Shown: piece after piece, positions 60,582 to 64,000 of the stretch
How the letters are laid out: every line of letters begins with the position of its first letter
How positions within the stretch are numbered: the first letter of the stretch is position 1
Position numbers and translations under genes: made by a program
The notes under the pieces: generated by a model
What the model was told of the DNA's origin: nothing
The model's database searches: none
The model's input: only the letters and a program-made list of their open reading frames with translations
Source: Sipunculus nudus
Lineage: Eukaryota; Annelida; Sipuncula; Golfingiida; Sipunculidae
Direction: 5' to 3'
Assembly: GCA_026874595.1 (NCBI GenBank)
Contig: CM049309.1
Location: forward strand, 96,000,723 to 96,064,722
DNA length: 64,000 nucleotides

Positions 60582-61616
60582 GTTGAGCCCCAGATTAGAA
60601 TCTAGCCCAGTTTAAAACTGGGCCAGCCCAGATCAAAAATTTTGATTTGGACCGGCCCAGATCAAAATTCTAATCTGGGCCAGACCAGTTTTAAACAAGG
60701 CCTGACCAGATTAAAATTTTGATCTGGGCCAGTCCAAATTAAAATCCTGATCCTGTGGAGAAGACATTAGGATTTAAATCTTGTCTGGACTGATTGTAAA
60801 CTGGGCCAGCCCAGATTAGAATTTTGATCTGGGCCAGTCAAGGTAACAATCCTGTGTTGGACTGATTTTAAACTGGGCCAGCCCGATTAGAATTTTGATC
60901 TAGGCTGGTCAAGATTACAATTCTGTGATGGACTGATTTTAATCTGGGTTTAGCAGATCAGAATCCTTAGGCTAGCTTGATTTTTATCATCCTAAATCAG
61001 ATAATACAGTATACATTTATTCCAGATACACCATTTTGAAGGCACAAAACACATAATGAACAAGATCATTTAAAATATTTTAGTGAGGAAAAAGCTAGTG
61101 AACAAATGTTATGTGCTTCTTTGGTTTCATCTATTCTTCATGCATGCAAGTCCACATCAACTACACCTAAACCAACTACCATAATTAATCACAGTTTAGA
61201 ATATGTGCAGTTCTTAGACATCTACTATTAGATTAAGATTCTGATATGGGTAGGCCCAGTTTAAAATCAGTCCACCACATGATTGTAATCTTGACTAGCC
61301 TAGATCAAAATTCTAATCTGGGCCGGCCCAGTTTAAAATCAGTCCACCACAGGATTGTAAACTAAACCAGCCCAGATCAAAATTCTAATCTTGGCCAGCC
61401 AAGTTTAAAATCAGTCCAGACCAGATTTAAATCCTGAAGTCTTCACCACAGGATTGTAATCTGGACCAGCCCAGATCACAATTTTAATCTGGGCTGGCCC
61501 AGTTTAAAACTTGTCTGGCCCAGATTAGAATTTAGATCTGGGCCGGTCCAAATCAAAATTTTGATCTGGGCTGGCCAAGTTTTAAATTGGGCCAGATTCT
61601 AATCTGGGCCTCGACA
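60581..61616. mobile_element. Foldback-type element with terminal inverted repeats of about 390 bp
   Basis: The left arm (60581-60970) and the reverse complement of the right arm (61230-61616) align collinearly over their whole length, at roughly 85 percent identity by eye. They start TGTTGAGCCCCAGATTAGAA and TGTCGAGGCCCAGATTAGAA. The arms are themselves built from short CTGGGCC and 'attttgatctgggcc' phrases. A 260-bp unrelated centre separates them and has no transposase frame. TA or TATA flanks both ends, which suggests a TA target duplication, although the left flank is an AT microsatellite and so uninformative. It is non-autonomous. Superfamily is unknown. Confidence 0.8.
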
Positions 61617-61663
61617 TATACATGAATAATTAAATACCAAATTTACTCATTTATAAATGAAAA

Positions 61664-63567
61664 CTAGATGTGTCGGAACGACACGAATGGCCCCGCCTTG
61701 GGCAAATTAGAAACATTTGTAAAATTTGGACAATTTTTTAAGTTCAGGAGGTGTCGTATGGTCAAAAGTAGGTCAACAAGGGCAAAATGCAAACTCGATC
61801 TGTAACGGGTCATTATCAAGCAACACACCAAAAATCATGCCAGTATATGCAGGCATTGTGAAAAAAAGTCCATACATGTGCATTTTCCATAAGAATTTCT
61901 GTCTTTCATGAAACTTTCTATGTTCAGGAGCAGTCAAATGGTCAAAAGTAGGTCAACTGAGACAAAACAAGAACTCGATCTGTAACTGTCATTATCTGCC
62001 CACACAAAAAAAATCAGGGTGGTATCTGCAGGCATTGAGGAGAAAAGTCAGTACATATGCATTTGTTATGAAAATTTATATTTTTCATGAAACTTTCTAT
62101 GTTCAGGAGCAGTCAAATGGTCAAAAGTAGGTCAACTGAGACAAAACAAGAACTCGATCTGTAACTGGTCATTTTCTGCCTACACACCAAAAATCAGGCC
62201 CATATCTGCAGGCACTGTGAAAAAAAGTCCATACATGTGCACCTTTTTATGAAATTTTCTATGTTAGAGCATCGTCAACGGTCAAAAATAGGTCAACTAG
62301 GACAAAACGTGAACTCCATCTGTAACTGGTCAATATCTGCCGACACACCAAAATTCAGGCCAATATCTGCAGGCATTGCGAAAAAACGTCTGTACATGTG
62401 TATTTGTCATGAAATTTCATATTTTTCATGAAATTTTCTATGTTCAGGAGCGGTAAAACAGTCAAAAGTAAGTCAACCAGGACGAAACGCGAACTCGATC
62501 TGTAACTGGTCTATATCTGCCCACACTCCAAAAATTAGGCCAATATCTGCAGGCATTGTGAAAAAAAGTCCGTACATGTGTATCTGTCATGAATATTTCT
62601 ATTTTTCATGAAAATTTCTAAGTTTTGGAGCCGTAAAACAGTCAAAAGTAGGTCAACCAGGAAGAAACGCAAACTCTATCTGTAACTGGTCTATATCTGT
62701 CCACACACCAAAAATCAGGCCAATATCTGCAGGCACTGAGAAAAAAAACTGTACATGTGTATCTGTCATGAAATTTCATATTTTTCATGAAATTTTCTAT
62801 GTTCAGGAGCCGTAAAACGGTCAAAAGTAGGTCAACCAGGATAAAATGCGACCTCCATCTGTAACTGGTCTATATCTGCTTACACACCAAAAATCAGGCC
62901 AATATCTGCAGGCACTGCGAAAAAAAATCCGTACATGTGTATCTGTCATGAATATTTCTATTTTTCATGAAATTTTCTAAGTTTAGGAGCCGTAAAACGG
63001 TCAAAAGTAGGTCAACCAGGACGAAACGCGATCTCGATCTGTAACTGGTCGATATCTGCTCACACACCAAAAATCAGGCCAATATCTGCAGGCATTGCGA
63101 AAAAAAGTCTGTACATGTGTATCTGTCATGAATATTTCTATTTTTCATGAAATTTTCTAAGTTTAGGAGCCGTAAAACAGTCAAAAGTAGGTCAACCAGG
63201 ACGAAACGCGAACTCGATCTGTAACTGGTCTATATCTGCTCACACACCAAAAATCAGGCCAATATCTGCAGGCATTGCGAAAAAAAGTCCGTACATGTGT
63301 ATCTGTCATGAATATTTCTATTTTTCATGAAATTTTCTAAGTTAAGGAGCCGTAAAACGGTCAAAAGTAGGTCAACTGGGACGAAACGCGAACTCGATCT
63401 GTAACTGGTCTATATCTGCCCACACACCAAAAATCAGGCCAATATCTGCAGGCATTGCGAAAAAAAGTCCGTACAACTGTTTCATTTCGGAATGACGGAA
63501 GGACGGAAGACGGAATGACGGACATGGGTAAAACTATATGCCCCGGCCACTTTGTGGCGGGGGCATA
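61664..63567 (-). mobile_element. Family A rolling-circle-like element (A3), complete, without J
   Basis: The left end has CTAG and the hairpin GTGTCG/CGACAC. The subterminal repeat ATGGCCCCGCC has one mismatch to its partner at the right end. About ten monomers follow, the last four or five exactly 180 bp apart. The right end is a GACGGAAGGACGG tract and the hairpin TATGCCCCGGCCA/TGGCGGGGGCATA, followed by AAAA. It shows the uninterrupted monomer at the site where J sits in A1 and A2. Confidence 0.8.
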
Positions 63568-64000
63568 AAAAGTAATTTATCAGTCTTGATGCTCATTTGG
63601 GTGAGCAGCATGACATTGCCCTAACATGGGGCTGGGATGAGGTTTGTGATACCATTAACTGTAATATTCAATAGCAGAAAATCCACAGCTGAGAAAATGA
63701 TATGAGTGCTGTCATTTGGCTGTCTAAAAAATAGAGGTGAACATGCGTGATTTAGAATTTTAATTCAGAGGGTAACAAACATGTAGGAGTTTTCACTTTG
63801 GAGTAAATAACTTAAAAAAAGCTAATCTATTAACTGATAACTAATGTAAATTGAAGATAGTTAAATGCTGCAATACAAATATTCTCTACCTTCAGTAGTT
63901 AAAATGCTCAGTTGGTGAATATTGTTCCTACTGTTCTATCTAAATACATTATGCTCTTGTTTATTATTCAACCTAATTTATGTACACTAGATATATATTT
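63568..64000. other. Unannotated sequence with a family K fragment
   Basis: At 63660-63730 there is one unit with 'cagctgagaaaatga' and 'gctgtcatttgg' phrases like those at 19.4-20.3 kb. Nothing else is supported. Confidence 0.4.

Overview
This is repeat-dominated, AT-rich animal nuclear DNA. It has no operons, no bacterial-type genes and no RNA genes apart from tRNA-like SINE heads. The interspersed families, with tandem internal units each carrying a GGTGGCGCCACC-type palindrome, are what I associate with bivalve molluscs, probably a clam-like heterodont. That assignment is from memory and was not checked. I see no intact gene. Two possible exons and one broken retrotransposon Gag-protease fragment are the only coding-like sequences I can defend.

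Layout. 1-4.8 kb: degraded repeats, a 5'-truncated tRNA-type SINE, and a solo LTR with an adjoining polypurine tract. 4.8-10 kb: one mobile element (family A) holding a second (J) that holds a third (D). 10.3-12.3 kb: family B inside family EF. 12.3-12.7 kb: a fuller SINE. 13.1-17.8 kb: two abutting minisatellites with 34-bp and 49-bp units. 18-25.9 kb: possible exons, a family C remnant, a full family B element and a family EF element. 25.9-43.2 kb: a 17.3-kb satellite of about 288 units of 60 bp with higher-order structure. 43.46-45.5 kb: about 43 units of 48 bp. 45.9-48.5 kb: a full family C element. 49.6-54.0 kb: D containing A containing J. 54.2-55.0 kb: BEL/Pao-like fragment. 55-59.8 kb: EF, D and I copies. 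60.6-61.6 kb: a foldback element with terminal inverted repeats of about 390 bp. 61.7-63.6 kb: a full family A element without the J insertion.

The most interesting result is that families A, B, C and D share an architecture that resembles non-autonomous rolling-circle (Helentron/Helitron2-like) transposons. Read on the minus strand, each has subterminal inverted repeats and a hairpin just before a terminal CTAG (CCTTG in D). Nested copies show insertion within T runs without target duplication. Each also has a G-rich tract (GACGGACGG or CGGCGG) near the other end and internal tandem units with a GGTGGCGCCACC-like palindrome. J shares the terminal CTAG and T-run insertion but shows no matching subterminal repeat. 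All copies whose orientation I could read point the same way. The J-in-A junction occurs at two loci, so the composite appears to have moved as a unit.

The very long open frames in the 60-bp and 48-bp arrays follow from unit lengths divisible by three. The 34-bp and 49-bp arrays have none. I therefore treat all four arrays as non-coding satellites. The 60-bp unit carries a 14-bp perfect palindrome and the 48-bp unit carries a CCAAT-box match, so both arrays present phased potential protein-binding sites.
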